This document shows, piece by piece, positions 25,703 through 34,684 of a DNA stretch of 49,364 bases. Source of the stretch: Flavobacteriales bacterium (GTDB taxonomy: Bacteria > Bacteroidota > Bacteroidia > Flavobacteriales > BACL11); the NCBI GenBank assembly GCA_018645865.1, contig JABGVU010000072.1:1-49364 (forward strand). Direction: 5' to 3'. The notes under the pieces are model-generated. The model saw only the letters and a list, made by a program, of their open reading frames with translations, did no database searches and was not told the DNA's origin. Both the position numbers and the translations under genes were made by a program. How positions within the stretch are numbered: position 1 is the first letter of the stretch; each line of letters starts with the position of its first letter.

Positions 25703-28432
25703 ATGAGAAATAGACTTTTAACTTTAATTTTATCTTTTTTAACAGTTACTTCAGTAAATGCACAAAAGTGTGGTACTTTTGAAGGGTCATTAGAAGAACA
25801 AAAACAAAAACACCCTACTTTCTTTCAAGAGTTAGAATCTTTAAATGCTGAGTTAGAAGCTAACCACAAATCTGCTTTAGGTAAAATGACACATCTTAAG
25901 ATTGAGGATGGTAAAAAAATCATTCCAGTTGTAGTTCATGTTATTCATAATTTGGGAGGAGAAAATATATCTGACGCTGCTATTCAAGGAGCAATAGATG
26001 CTTTAAATAAAAATATAAACGGTCAATCAGATAAGTTTTTAGGTCAATCAAATGGCTATCCTTTAACTCCTGAAATCTTTGCTTCAGTACGGGGTGTAGC
26101 AAATATTGAGTTCCGTTTAGCAAAACTTACTCCAGTCGATCCTAATTGTGATACCTGTACAGCTAGACCTACAAATGGTATTTTAAGAGTTCAATCAGAA
26201 CTGACAAATCAGCCTGAGAATAGAAATGCTGTTAAAGCTTTGAGTTATTGGAATTCGTACCAATACTTAAATATTTGGACACTTCAACGTTTTGCTCCGC
26301 AGGATGATGGAGGTGTGTTACTTGGATTTGCTCAGTTTCCCTCCCAAGGATCCATGTCAACTGATGGTGTTGTTTTGAAAGCAGGAGAGATGTCAGATGT
26401 AAACTCAACAACTTTAACGCATGAGGTAGGACACTGGCTAGGCTTAAGACATATTTGGGGAGATGCTACTTGTGGAGATGACGGAGTAAAAGATACGCCA
26501 ACTCATAAATATTCAAATGGTGCTGGAGAAAATCCAGGTCCATTTCCTTCACCAGCAACTTTTCCTTATCATGTTGGTTTCATGGATAATGGTTGTGTTG
26601 CAGATTCATTAAACCCTGCAGGTGAGATGTATATGAATTACATGGACTATACTAATGATAATTATGTTACTATGTTTTCAGCAGGTCAAGTAGATGTAAT
26701 GAATGAAACTTTAGATGGAGTATATGATACTGAGAATGATACAACTGGCATAGGTTTTAGAGAATATATGTGGTCAGTAGAAAATATTAATTTTACTGGT
26801 ACTGTTGATGGTTTTGTAACGCCAACTTGTAAGCAAAATGCTGACTTTGCAAGTTCTACAGGAAAATATTTTATGTGTTTAGGTGAGAATATTGTATTAA
26901 AGGGAAATAAAACTCAGTTTGCATCAGGAACAGTTAATGCACTAACTTGGGATTATGGTGATGGAGATACAGATGATTCAAATTCTAATTTAGTTGCACA
27001 TACCTATTCAACGGTTGGTAGTTATGATGTCTCATTAACAATTGCATACAATGAAACTACTGAGTCTAGAGCTGCTAGTTTGTCTAATTTAGATTTAGTT
27101 AATGCAACTTCTTATGATTCTATTGTAGAGACCTTAAATGTGCAGGGAAAAGAAACTGAACTATTAGCTATGAATGCTTCAAATATTGTACTGCATTTAG
27201 ATGTAGATTCTTTAAGTATAGCATCTTTATGGAAGCTTAATGCCCCTGAAGATAGTGTTATTGGTGCTCATTCTTCTTTTGCACTTGGATTAGACACATT
27301 TTTATTGACCTTTAGTGCTCCTTATGGTGATTCTTTAGAAATTGAAGAATATAATAGGTTAGCTCTATGTTTTTCTGTTTGGGAAAAAGATTCCATTCTC
27401 TTTTTAGGAGATACTTTAACTTACTATTATGGTAATTATGAAAGTGAATCTTTTGATGCTTATTTTATGGATACCCTTTTCTATAGAGGTGAGGTAGAGA
27501 AAAAAACTTATATTGCTTATTATACTAATACATGTGTTTCAACAACTGTAAAAGACTCTCTAATTACTATCTCTTCTACATCATCTTCAAATACTGCAGG
27601 AAGTTACATCTATGACTTTGAGGATGCTTCTGAATTATCGTTAGACTGGCAAGTAACAAAAGGTTTATCGGAAGGAGATTGGAGTTTTAATGCAGTTGAG
27701 AATTCTTCTTGGGAATGGATAAATGGAGTAGCTGTTTCTGGTTCAGCAGGATTAATGATAGATAAAGATAATTTGACTTTAGGAACGGATGAATTAATCT
27801 CAATAGCTTATGATTTAAGTGCTTTAACAAGTCCAGCAATTAAGTTCTCATATTCAGGAGCTTCATTAAATACTTTTCCTGTCAATGAGGTTAATGTATA
27901 TTACTCAGATGATTGTGGAGAAGTATGGAGAATTCTGGGTTCGTTAACTAATGTGCAAGTTGCTAATGCAGGCCTGTATTCCACTAATTTCAAACCAAAT
28001 ACAGATGAGTGGAATGATACCGTTATGACAAAAAATCAATTAAAAAATGATAATATTAAATTCAAATTTGAATATATTACTAATGGTAGTGCAAATAATT
28101 TCTATTTAGATAATATTAAAATAGGAGAAGCTGCTAGTTTAATGCTTCCTAATTCTGCAATTGCTTCAAGAGTTTCAATTTATCCTAACCCAACAGATGG
28201 GAAAACATTTATTGAACTTAATAATTTATCCAATAAAAAGGTTGAGGTTAGGTTGGTAAATATTTTAGGTGCAGAAATAATGAATTTATTTAGTGGAGAA
28301 ATAGTAAGCAACTATTATATGGTCAATGATATTGATTTATCTCATCTTGAAACAGGAATCTATTTTGTTAAGGTTGTTGCTGATGGAGATATAGTTATGA
28401 CAGATAAATTAATCCTAAAACAATCAAAATAA
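25703..28432 (+). CDS. Secreted M43 (pappalysin/cytophagalysin-type) metalloprotease with T9SS signal
   Basis: 909 residues. Signal peptide to about 21 (TSVNAQ). The zinc-protease domain (about 75-330) has the extended motif HEVGHWLGLRH (His240, Glu241, His244, His250) and a downstream Met-turn MYMNYMDY, typical of M43B. A PKD domain (about 405-455; WDYGDGDTDDS) follows, then a jelly-roll/MAM-like region (about 635-810; YDFEDASEL, INGVAVSGSAGL) and a C-terminal type-A T9SS sorting domain (VSIYPNPTDGKTFI to LETGIYFVKV). It is thus cargo for the PorU/PorV system found in this window. All catalytic residues are present; the substrate is unknown. Confidence 0.92.
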   Translation: MRNRLLTLILSFLTVTSVNAQKCGTFEGSLEEQKQKHPTFFQELESLNAELEANHKSALGKMTHLKIEDGKKIIPVVVHVIHNLGGENISDAAIQGAIDALNKNINGQSDKFLGQSNGYPLTPEIFASVRGVANIEFRLAKLTPVDPNCDTCTARPTNGILRVQSELTNQPENRNAVKALSYWNSYQYLNIWTLQRFAPQDDGGVLLGFAQFPSQGSMSTDGVVLKAGEMSDVNSTTLTHEVGHWLGLRHIWGDATCGDDGVKDTPTHKYSNGAGENPGPFPSPATFPYHVGFMDNGCVADSLNPAGEMYMNYMDYTNDNYVTMFSAGQVDVMNETLDGVYDTENDTTGIGFREYMWSVENINFTGTVDGFVTPTCKQNADFASSTGKYFMCLGENIVLKGNKTQFASGTVNALTWDYGDGDTDDSNSNLVAHTYSTVGSYDVSLTIAYNETTESRAASLSNLDLVNATSYDSIVETLNVQGKETELLAMNASNIVLHLDVDSLSIASLWKLNAPEDSVIGAHSSFALGLDTFLLTFSAPYGDSLEIEEYNRLALCFSVWEKDSILFLGDTLTYYYGNYESESFDAYFMDTLFYRGEVEKKTYIAYYTNTCVSTTVKDSLITISSTSSSNTAGSYIYDFEDASELSLDWQVTKGLSEGDWSFNAVENSSWEWINGVAVSGSAGLMIDKDNLTLGTDELISIAYDLSALTSPAIKFSYSGASLNTFPVNEVNVYYSDDCGEVWRILGSLTNVQVANAGLYSTNFKPNTDEWNDTVMTKNQLKNDNIKFKFEYITNGSANNFYLDNIKIGEAASLMLPNSAIASRVSIYPNPTDGKTFIELNNLSNKKVEVRLVNILGAEIMNLFSGEIVSNYYMVNDIDLSHLETGIYFVKVVADGDIVMTDKLILKQSK

Positions 28433-28443
28433 ATATAAAAAGA

Positions 28444-28465
28444 AAGCCATCAGAAATGATGGCTT
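28444..28465. terminator. Bidirectional terminator between the M43 gene and lpxH
   Basis: 8-bp perfect stem AAGCCATC/GATGGCTT with a 6-nt loop, T-rich on both sides (weak on plus, strong on minus). It begins 11 nt after the M43 stop and its end overlaps the lpxH stop codon, serving convergent genes. Confidence 0.75.
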
Positions 28466-29207
28466 ATTTATTATAGGTTCTTAATTCAAGTTTCCCATTG
28501 TCAAGGACAGCATAAGTATAATACTGTAGCCAATCGCCTGTATTAATATATTTAGCCTGCTCATCTATCATTAATTCAAGCGGCAGGTGTCTGTGTCCGA
28601 AAACATAATAGTCAAGAGGGTTTAGCTTTTGTTGCTGTTGACAATACCCAAAAAGAATTTCTTTTTCTTTACTACTAAACTGAATTTCATCACCACTTTT
28701 ACGACTATTATTACTCCAAATATGCGCTAAAGTAAATGCAAAATTAGGGTGAAAACGAGAAAATATCCATTGACAGATTTTGGAAGTAAATATTTTTTTA
28801 AGAATTTTATAAAAATAATCTCCATCTCCCAATCCATCTCCGTGTCCTATAAGTATTTTTCTATTTCCTTCTTGAATAATGATATTTCCGCGATGTATAC
28901 TTACACCTATTTCAGTTTCTAGATAATCTCTCATCCATAAATCATGATTGCCTGCAAATATATGTACGGGCGTTCCATTATCTGTTAGACTGGCAATTTT
29001 CCCTAATAAACGAACAAATCCTTTAGGGACTACTTTATTGTACTCAAACCAGAAATCAAAAATATCGCCTACTAAATAAATTGCTTTTGCGTCTTTTTCA
29101 ATTTCAGTAAACCATTGGACAATCTTCTTTTCTCTTTTATGACTTTCTACCATATTAGGGGTTCCTAAATGAAAGTCGGAAGCAAAATATATTTTTTCTT
29201 TCTTCAA
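28464..29207 (-). CDS. lpxH: UDP-2,3-diacylglucosamine diphosphatase
   Basis: Metallophosphoesterase of lipid A synthesis that makes lipid X at the inner membrane. The 247 residues carry the full calcineurin-like metal set: SDFHLG, VGDIFDFW, FAGNHDLW, IGHGDGLG and VFGHRH. The only plausible start is TTG 29207: no ATG lies between it and the gatB stop 2 nt away, and the protein begins MKKEKIYFASDFHLG in perfect register with the family. It is the last gene of the lpxK-pnp-LVIVD-gatB-lpxH operon, which also starts with a lipid A gene. Confidence 0.92.
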   Translation of the reverse strand: MKKEKIYFASDFHLGTPNMVESHKREKKIVQWFTEIEKDAKAIYLVGDIFDFWFEYNKVVPKGFVRLLGKIASLTDNGTPVHIFAGNHDLWMRDYLETEIGVSIHRGNIIIQEGNRKILIGHGDGLGDGDYFYKILKKIFTSKICQWIFSRFHPNFAFTLAHIWSNNSRKSGDEIQFSSKEKEILFGYCQQQQKLNPLDYYVFGHRHLPLELMIDEQAKYINTGDWLQYYTYAVLDNGKLELRTYNK

Positions 29208-29209
29208 AA

Positions 29210-30658
29210 TTATTTTTCTAGTTGAGTTCTTAATAATTGGTTTGCTAATTTAGGATCAGCTTGTCCTTTCGAAAGTTTCATTACTTCTCCCATGAATAAA
29301 CCAATTAATCCTTTCTTACCTTCTTTATAGTCTTTTGCTTTCTCTGGATATTTAGCGATTGCTAGTTTAATATAATGATCTAAAGCATCACTATCACTTT
29401 CTTGTGTCCAGTTATTGTCAGTTGCTATTTTATCAGCTGTATCATTACAAGCAAGCATTGTAGGAAATACTTTCGATGTAGCAACTGTATTACTTACTTT
29501 TCCTTGATCAACAATAGAAATGAGGTTTGCTAATCTTTTAGGGTTTATACTGAAGTTGGCAATGCTAATTGCTTTTTCATTTAGGTAAGATTTTACACTT
29601 CCGTTCACAAAATTAGCAGCTGACTTATAGTTCTTGGTTGAACTGCATAATTCATTGTAGTATAGTGCAATTTCTTTATCATCAGTAAGAATATTGGCAT
29701 CATAATCTGATAAACCAAATTCAGTAGTAAACTTTTGGAAAAGTTCGCTTGGTAGGGGAGGTAGACTATTTTTTACTTTTTCAATATATTCTTGAGTAAC
29801 AATTACTGCCTGCAAATCTGGTTCAGGAAAGTAACGATAGTCATTTGCTTCTTCCTTGTGTCGCATTGAAATAGTTGAGTTATTTGCTGAATTAAAACTT
29901 CTTGTTTCATGACTTACTTCCTTGCCTGCTTCTACTAAGGCAATTTGTCTATCTATCTCAAACTCAATAGCTCGTTTTACATTTCTAGTAGAGTTCATAT
30001 TTTTTACTTCTACTTTAGTCCCAAATTCACTAGCCCCTTTCAGCATTACTGAAATATTAGCATCACACCTTAAAGACCCTTCTTCCATGTTTCCATCACA
30101 AATATCTAAATATCGCACCAATTTTCTCACTTCATTGATGTATTGATATGCTTCATCTGAAGAACGAATATCAGGATCGGAAACAATCTCAACTAAAGGT
30201 ACGCCTGCTCTGTTTAAATCTATTAAGGTATTGAAGGGATCTAAATCATGTATGCTCTTGCCGGCATCTTCTTCCATATGGATACGGGTTATAGCAATTT
30301 GTTTATTATTTCCTTTATCATCTTTAATTTGAATAGTTCCTCCATTGCAAATTGGGGTAGTGTCTTGTGTGATTTGATAGCCTTTTGGCAAATCGGCATA
30401 AAAGTAATTTTTACGCGCATATTCATTTCTTTCTCGGATGTTACTTCCTACTGCTATCCCTAATTTTACAGCATACTCAATTACTTTTTTATTACTCCTA
30501 GGCAATGTTCCTGGGTGACCTAATGAAATAACTGATGTTTTAGTGTTGGGAGCTTCCCCATAAATATTTTCATCAGAAGAATAAGCTTTAGTTTTGGTAA
30601 GTAGCTGAGCATGCACTTCAAGCCCAATTACAACTTCATATTTTTCTCTTAAACTCAT
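29210..30658 (-). CDS. gatB: Asp/Glu-tRNA amidotransferase subunit B
   Basis: Subunit of GatCAB, which converts Glu-tRNA(Gln) or Asp-tRNA(Asn) to the amidated forms. 482 residues from ATG 30658. Seen: EVVIGLEVHAQL, tRNA and Mg-binding region GGTIQIKDDKG, HMEEDAGKSIHD, DLNRAGVPLVEIVSDPD, EGSLRCDANISV, and a C-terminal tail domain (GLIGLFMGEVMK). The four-residue longer reading would need TTG and overlap the upstream gene. gatA and gatC are not in the window. A secreted-protein gene lies immediately upstream in the same operon. Confidence 0.96.
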   Translation of the reverse strand: MSLREKYEVVIGLEVHAQLLTKTKAYSSDENIYGEAPNTKTSVISLGHPGTLPRSNKKVIEYAVKLGIAVGSNIRERNEYARKNYFYADLPKGYQITQDTTPICNGGTIQIKDDKGNNKQIAITRIHMEEDAGKSIHDLDPFNTLIDLNRAGVPLVEIVSDPDIRSSDEAYQYINEVRKLVRYLDICDGNMEEGSLRCDANISVMLKGASEFGTKVEVKNMNSTRNVKRAIEFEIDRQIALVEAGKEVSHETRSFNSANNSTISMRHKEEANDYRYFPEPDLQAVIVTQEYIEKVKNSLPPLPSELFQKFTTEFGLSDYDANILTDDKEIALYYNELCSSTKNYKSAANFVNGSVKSYLNEKAISIANFSINPKRLANLISIVDQGKVSNTVATSKVFPTMLACNDTADKIATDNNWTQESDSDALDHYIKLAIAKYPEKAKDYKEGKKGLIGLFMGEVMKLSKGQADPKLANQLLRTQLEK

Positions 30659-30662
30659 GTAG

Positions 30663-32003
30663 TTATTCAAAGATTACTTTTCCTGATTCAATTAATGTGT
30701 TCCCGTTATTTAAGTGGTAAAAATATAAACCATTAGCTAAATTTCCTTTGTAAATTATATTTTGATTTGCATTTAATTTTTGCTCGTTTACTTTTATTCC
30801 TAATGTATTGTATAAAATTAGGGTTTCAGCATGGGTATTTGAAAGTGTAAATTGATTTGTTGCAGGATTAGGGAATATTTTTATATTTAGTTTTTCCTCT
30901 ATTGTTGATGTAGGTGTTCCGCATTGAAAAACATACAAACCAGTTTGCATATCAGACACAATAATATTTCCAGAAGGAAGATAAGGATATACTCCCCAAG
31001 CCCCTTTATAGGAAGCATGGCTATTAGGAGCATAAGTATCATATTCCCAAGTTTGAACAGGATTGATTGGATCAGAAATATCAAATACCCTTAAGCCATC
31101 ATGATAATAAGGGATGTAGGCTAAATCTCCTTTTATAATTCCATTATGGGCCATTGATTGTGGATCAACTCCCGAATTAAAAGTAGCTAAAACTGAAATA
31201 TTGGTAAGGTCAGCAATATCTAGTATTTTTACATCATAACCATGGTTTTCATCTTGCATAATATATAGTGTTCCATCATCATTTAGCCAACCTGAATGGT
31301 TATAGCCAGCATCTGGATAAGATGTTAATGATGCTAATTCAACCCAAGCTGTTCCTGGTAATAAATCAAGATAATGAAAATCGATAATCCTAAATCCATC
31401 ATTTCCGCAATTAAGATATGCTGTATCGTTACGAACATAAGCATCATGAACATGGCCTACAGCATTGTATGAATAAATTAAGGTCGGATCTATTGGGTCA
31501 ATTAGACTATATATATCCATTGCTGAATTAGAAGCGCAAGCATATAATTTTGCGGTTGCCGTATCAATAAAGATATTATGAGATTGTATAAATAATTGAT
31601 TAGAATCGTAAACTGTATTTACCGAATTTGGTAAGTTAGAGATATCAATAATCTGAAGTGTACTTGTGCTTCCTTCATCACAAACAACATACAAATACCC
31701 TTGGAAATCATGATAATCTCTATGAATTACTCCTCCTCCAGTATATGCTCCAGCAACAAAGGCAACTTCTGAACTATTTGCTGGGTCAGTAATATCAAAG
31801 AAGTGAGTTCCTTCAGTAGAGCCAATTATGGCAATTTCTCTATCATTTACCACCAACCCCCAGCATTCATTATAAGCATTATTATAAGCATATGAACCAA
31901 CTAATGTTGTGTCCTCCCAATGGTATAAAAGTGTTGCTGTTTGCTGCGCATTACTGCTAAAAGTAAGTAGTATTATGCTAAAAGATAAGATGATTTCTTT
32001 CAT
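30663..32003 (-). CDS. Secreted LVIVD-repeat (choice-of-anchor B type) protein with T9SS signal
   Basis: 446 residues. Signal peptide (MKEIILSFSIILLTFSSNAQQ). Repeats of about 45 residues around FDITDPANSSEVAFV, LQIIDISNLPN, VKILDIADLTNISV and VFDISDPINPVQTW mark an LVIVD/beta-propeller-like fold. Hydrophobic TAYLNCGNDGFRII repeats lie between, and a C-terminal T9SS sorting domain begins NIKIFPNPATNQFTL and ends with GLYFYHL. By inference it is exported and attached at the cell surface; function unknown. It sits between pnp (1-nt TAATG overlap) and gatB (4-nt gap), a strange place for a surface protein. Confidence 0.85.
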   Translation of the reverse strand: MKEIILSFSIILLTFSSNAQQTATLLYHWEDTTLVGSYAYNNAYNECWGLVVNDREIAIIGSTEGTHFFDITDPANSSEVAFVAGAYTGGGVIHRDYHDFQGYLYVVCDEGSTSTLQIIDISNLPNSVNTVYDSNQLFIQSHNIFIDTATAKLYACASNSAMDIYSLIDPIDPTLIYSYNAVGHVHDAYVRNDTAYLNCGNDGFRIIDFHYLDLLPGTAWVELASLTSYPDAGYNHSGWLNDDGTLYIMQDENHGYDVKILDIADLTNISVLATFNSGVDPQSMAHNGIIKGDLAYIPYYHDGLRVFDISDPINPVQTWEYDTYAPNSHASYKGAWGVYPYLPSGNIIVSDMQTGLYVFQCGTPTSTIEEKLNIKIFPNPATNQFTLSNTHAETLILYNTLGIKVNEQKLNANQNIIYKGNLANGLYFYHLNNGNTLIESGKVIFE

Positions 32004-32812
32004 TATATATTAGTTATAAGTTTTTTAATAATTAAGGTTAGTTTGGGTTCGGCCACTTCTGATACTTGTTGAATTTCGGCATGCGTTACTTTTTTAATTT
32101 TACCAGGAACGCCTAAATCAGTAATTACTGACATGGCAAAACAAGGAATATCCATGTGGCGCGCTACAATTACTTCAGGAGCAGTTGACATTCCTACCGT
32201 ATCTCCTCCAATAATGCGCATGTGTTTATATTCGGCAGGTGTTTCCAAAGTAGGGCCAGTTAAGGCAATATAAACACCCTTTTTTATGGGTATATTATTG
32301 GCTTTTGCTATAGCTTCTGCCTTGGCAATAAGAGTAGAACAGTAGGCATCACTCATATCAGGAAATCTTGGGCCTAGCTCAGTAATATTTTTTCCTATTA
32401 AAGGATTTGGAATTAAGTTAATATGATCGCTAAGTATCATTAAATCACCCACTTGATAATTAGGGTTTACTCCACCACTTGCATTGGAAACAATTAGATT
32501 TTTGATACCAAGCAATTTCATTACTCGTACAGGAAAAGTAACTTTATCCATAGTATATCCTTCATAAAAATGAAAGCGACCTTGCATAGCAACTACTTGT
32601 TTTCCTCCTAAATTTCCAAAAATTAATCGTCCTGAATGCCCCTCAACTGTTGAGAAAGGAAAGTTAGGGATCTCCTCATAAGAAATGGAATATTCAATCT
32701 CAATTTCATTCACTAAACCACCAAGTCCTGTCCCTAGTATTATGCCGACTTGAGGATTTCGGTTTGTTTTCTTTTGTAAGAATTCTGTTGATTCTTTAAT
32801 TTTTCTCAACAT
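32003..32812 (-). CDS. Purine-nucleoside phosphorylase
   Basis: 269 residues from ATG 32812 (the longer reading to 32851 would overlap lpxK by 56 nt). Trimeric PNP family: VGIILGTGLGGLV (phosphate loop), FSTVEGHSGRL, MQGRFHFYEGY, VSNASGGVNPNYQVGDL, ALTGPTLETPAEYKHM, and GGDTVGMSTAPEVI with CFAMSVITDLG. It cleaves inosine/guanosine to base plus ribose-1-phosphate. It overlaps lpxK by 17 nt and the LVIVD gene by 1 nt, so the transcript is shared. Confidence 0.93.
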   Translation of the reverse strand: MLRKIKESTEFLQKKTNRNPQVGIILGTGLGGLVNEIEIEYSISYEEIPNFPFSTVEGHSGRLIFGNLGGKQVVAMQGRFHFYEGYTMDKVTFPVRVMKLLGIKNLIVSNASGGVNPNYQVGDLMILSDHINLIPNPLIGKNITELGPRFPDMSDAYCSTLIAKAEAIAKANNIPIKKGVYIALTGPTLETPAEYKHMRIIGGDTVGMSTAPEVIVARHMDIPCFAMSVITDLGVPGKIKKVTHAEIQQVSEVAEPKLTLIIKKLITNI

Positions 32813-33824
32813 AATCAAGTATCTGTTTTTTAAATTTTTCTGACTGTTCAATTTTTATTTTAATAGGGATATAATAGAAATTAACATCTTTAAAGTAAGG
32901 TAAAAATTGCTTTAGTTTTGTAACATCTTTTTCGGTGGTCAAGATAAGTTTTTTTGTGCTTTTTTCAGCATTGTATCTTGTTAAGATATCATCAATATCA
33001 TTACTGGTGTAATTGTGATGGTCAGAGTACTTTAAATGATTAATACTGTGCCCTTTTTCTTTAAGGTATTTAATAAGAGGATTTGCATTTGCAATACCAC
33101 TAACTAAGGTGATGCTGTAGGGATTGTTTCCCTCTAGTTCAGTATTATTGCTTATGCATTTGAATTGATGATATTCAATTACTGAAAAATAAGCTTTTTG
33201 ATGCGCAAAAAGATGTAATCTTTCTAGCATTCCTTTTTTCAAAGTAGGATTGGTTTTTTCTGGGGTTTTACTAAAAATTACAGCATTTGCTCTTATAACT
33301 CCTTTCTTTCCTTCTCTTAATTTGCCAAATGGCATAAGGTAGTCATTGTAAAAAGGAGATGAGAAGGGGGTAACAATGATGTTAAATCCTGCTTTTATCC
33401 ATCTGTGCTGATATCCATCATCTAATAATATAACTTCTGTTTTAGGAAAATGTTTTAGAATATGCAGCACTCCTTTGTTTCTGTTCTTTTCCACCACAAC
33501 TAAACATTCTGGATTATTTTGCTTTAGTTGTAAAGGTTCATCACCTACTTCAAAAGCATTGCTTTTAATTTCAACAAGTTGTAATCTGGAATTTTTACGC
33601 CCATATCCTCTAGTTAGTACAGCAACTTTATAGTTGTTCTTTAATATATCTAAAAGGTATTGGATGTGTGGTGTTTTCCCTGTCCCCCCTAGCGATAAAT
33701 TACCAACACAGATGATAGGTATAGGGTGGCTTTTCTCTTTTAAAATTCCATAATCAAATAATAAATTACGCATGCTAGTTATACTACCGTAGATGAATGA
33801 TAATGGGAAAAGTAAATAACGCAT
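32796..33824 (-). CDS. lpxK: Tetraacyldisaccharide 4'-kinase
   Basis: Inner-membrane-associated kinase that phosphorylates the 4' position of the lipid A disaccharide, 342 residues. N-terminal hydrophobic MRYLLFPLSFIYGSITSM, P-loop region CVGNLSLGGTGKTPHIQYL, LTRGYGRK, VGDEPLQL, ILLDDGYQHRWI and C-terminal TTEKDVTKLKQF are all intact. It is the first gene of the five-gene minus-strand operon. A TATCTTTG box ends 4 nt before the ATG, predicting a leaderless message. Confidence 0.95.
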   Translation of the reverse strand: MRYLLFPLSFIYGSITSMRNLLFDYGILKEKSHPIPIICVGNLSLGGTGKTPHIQYLLDILKNNYKVAVLTRGYGRKNSRLQLVEIKSNAFEVGDEPLQLKQNNPECLVVVEKNRNKGVLHILKHFPKTEVILLDDGYQHRWIKAGFNIIVTPFSSPFYNDYLMPFGKLREGKKGVIRANAVIFSKTPEKTNPTLKKGMLERLHLFAHQKAYFSVIEYHQFKCISNNTELEGNNPYSITLVSGIANANPLIKYLKEKGHSINHLKYSDHHNYTSNDIDDILTRYNAEKSTKKLILTTEKDVTKLKQFLPYFKDVNFYYIPIKIKIEQSEKFKKQILDYVEKN

Positions 33825-33828
33825 ATGG

Positions 33829-33836
33829 CAAAGATA
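33829..33836 (-). promoter_or_regulatory. -7 box (TATCTTTG) of the lpxK operon, leaderless arrangement
   Basis: Exact TAnnTTTG match with only 4 nt (CCAT) between its last G and the lpxK ATG, so transcription should start at the start codon. Confidence 0.6.
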
Positions 33837-33860
33837 AGATTTAGATTTGAGATACTAGAA

Positions 33861-33891
33861 TTTGAGGAATAGACTTTGTTTTGTATTTTTG
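33861..33891 (+). promoter_or_regulatory. Full Bacteroidota promoter of nif3 (TTTG-N19-TATTTTTG), leaderless arrangement
   Basis: Both elements match: TTTG at 33861-33864, a 19-bp spacer, then TATTTTTG at 33884-33891. Only 4 nt separate the box from ATG 33896. It is the best promoter in the window by consensus. Confidence 0.7.
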
Positions 33892-33895
33892 AAAA

Positions 33896-34684
33896 ATGAA
33901 AATAAAACAAGTAGCTAGTTTTTTAGAATCTATTGCTCCATTCGAATATCAAGAAAGTTATGATAATTGCGGTTTAATTATTGGAGATACCAATGCTGAG
34001 GTTAAAGGAGCGCTCATTACTTTAGATTGTACTGAAGCAATAATTGATGAGGCAATATCTACAGGTTGCAATTTGGTAATTGCTCATCATCCTATCATTT
34101 TTAGTGGACTTAAAAAGCTGAATGGATCTAATTATATTGAGAGTACGGTTATAAAAGCGATAAAGAATGAAATTGCTATTTATGCTATACATACCAACTT
34201 GGATAATGTGCATAATGGTGTGAATGCTAAAATTGCGGAAAAATTAGGATTAGTAAATTGTAAAGTTTTGTTGCCAAGAAAAGATTTAAATACAAATATT
34301 ATAGGTTCAGGAATTATTGGTGAATTAAATGTGCCTGTTGATGCGCAAGTATTTCTTAAAAATTTAAAACTGAATATGCAAACAGATTGTGTGAGGTATA
34401 CTCCTTTAGTAAAGCAACAGATTAAAACCGTTGCAGTTTGTGGTGGTAGTGGTAGTTTTTTGTTAAAAAATGCAATAACTGCAAAAGCGGATGTTTTTAT
34501 AACGGCTGATTTTAAATATCATGAGTTTTTTGATGCTGAAAATAAGATTATTATTGCAGACATTGGACACTATGAAAGTGAGCAATTTACAAAGGATTTA
34601 ATTTATGATTTGCTTGTCAAAAATTTTATTAAATTTGCCGTCCGATTATCAAAAGTGAATACAAATCCGATAAAGTACTTATAA
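33896..34684 (+). CDS. Nif3/DUF34-family dinuclear metal protein
   Basis: 262 residues of the NIF3/YbgI family. Metal-binding sites are visible: LVIAHHPIIFSG (His pair), AIHTNLDNV and DIGHYESEQF (His/Glu). The family is often annotated GTP cyclohydrolase I type 2, but its function is unsettled. This is the compact form: the middle PII/CutA-like insert found in many longer relatives (about 360-370 residues) is absent, the chain passing from LLPRKDL straight to GSGIIGEL. It is followed by the zinc-ribbon gene with a 1-nt overlap (TAATG), a linkage common in Bacteroidota. Confidence 0.88.
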   Translation: MKIKQVASFLESIAPFEYQESYDNCGLIIGDTNAEVKGALITLDCTEAIIDEAISTGCNLVIAHHPIIFSGLKKLNGSNYIESTVIKAIKNEIAIYAIHTNLDNVHNGVNAKIAEKLGLVNCKVLLPRKDLNTNIIGSGIIGELNVPVDAQVFLKNLKLNMQTDCVRYTPLVKQQIKTVAVCGGSGSFLLKNAITAKADVFITADFKYHEFFDAENKIIIADIGHYESEQFTKDLIYDLLVKNFIKFAVRLSKVNTNPIKYL

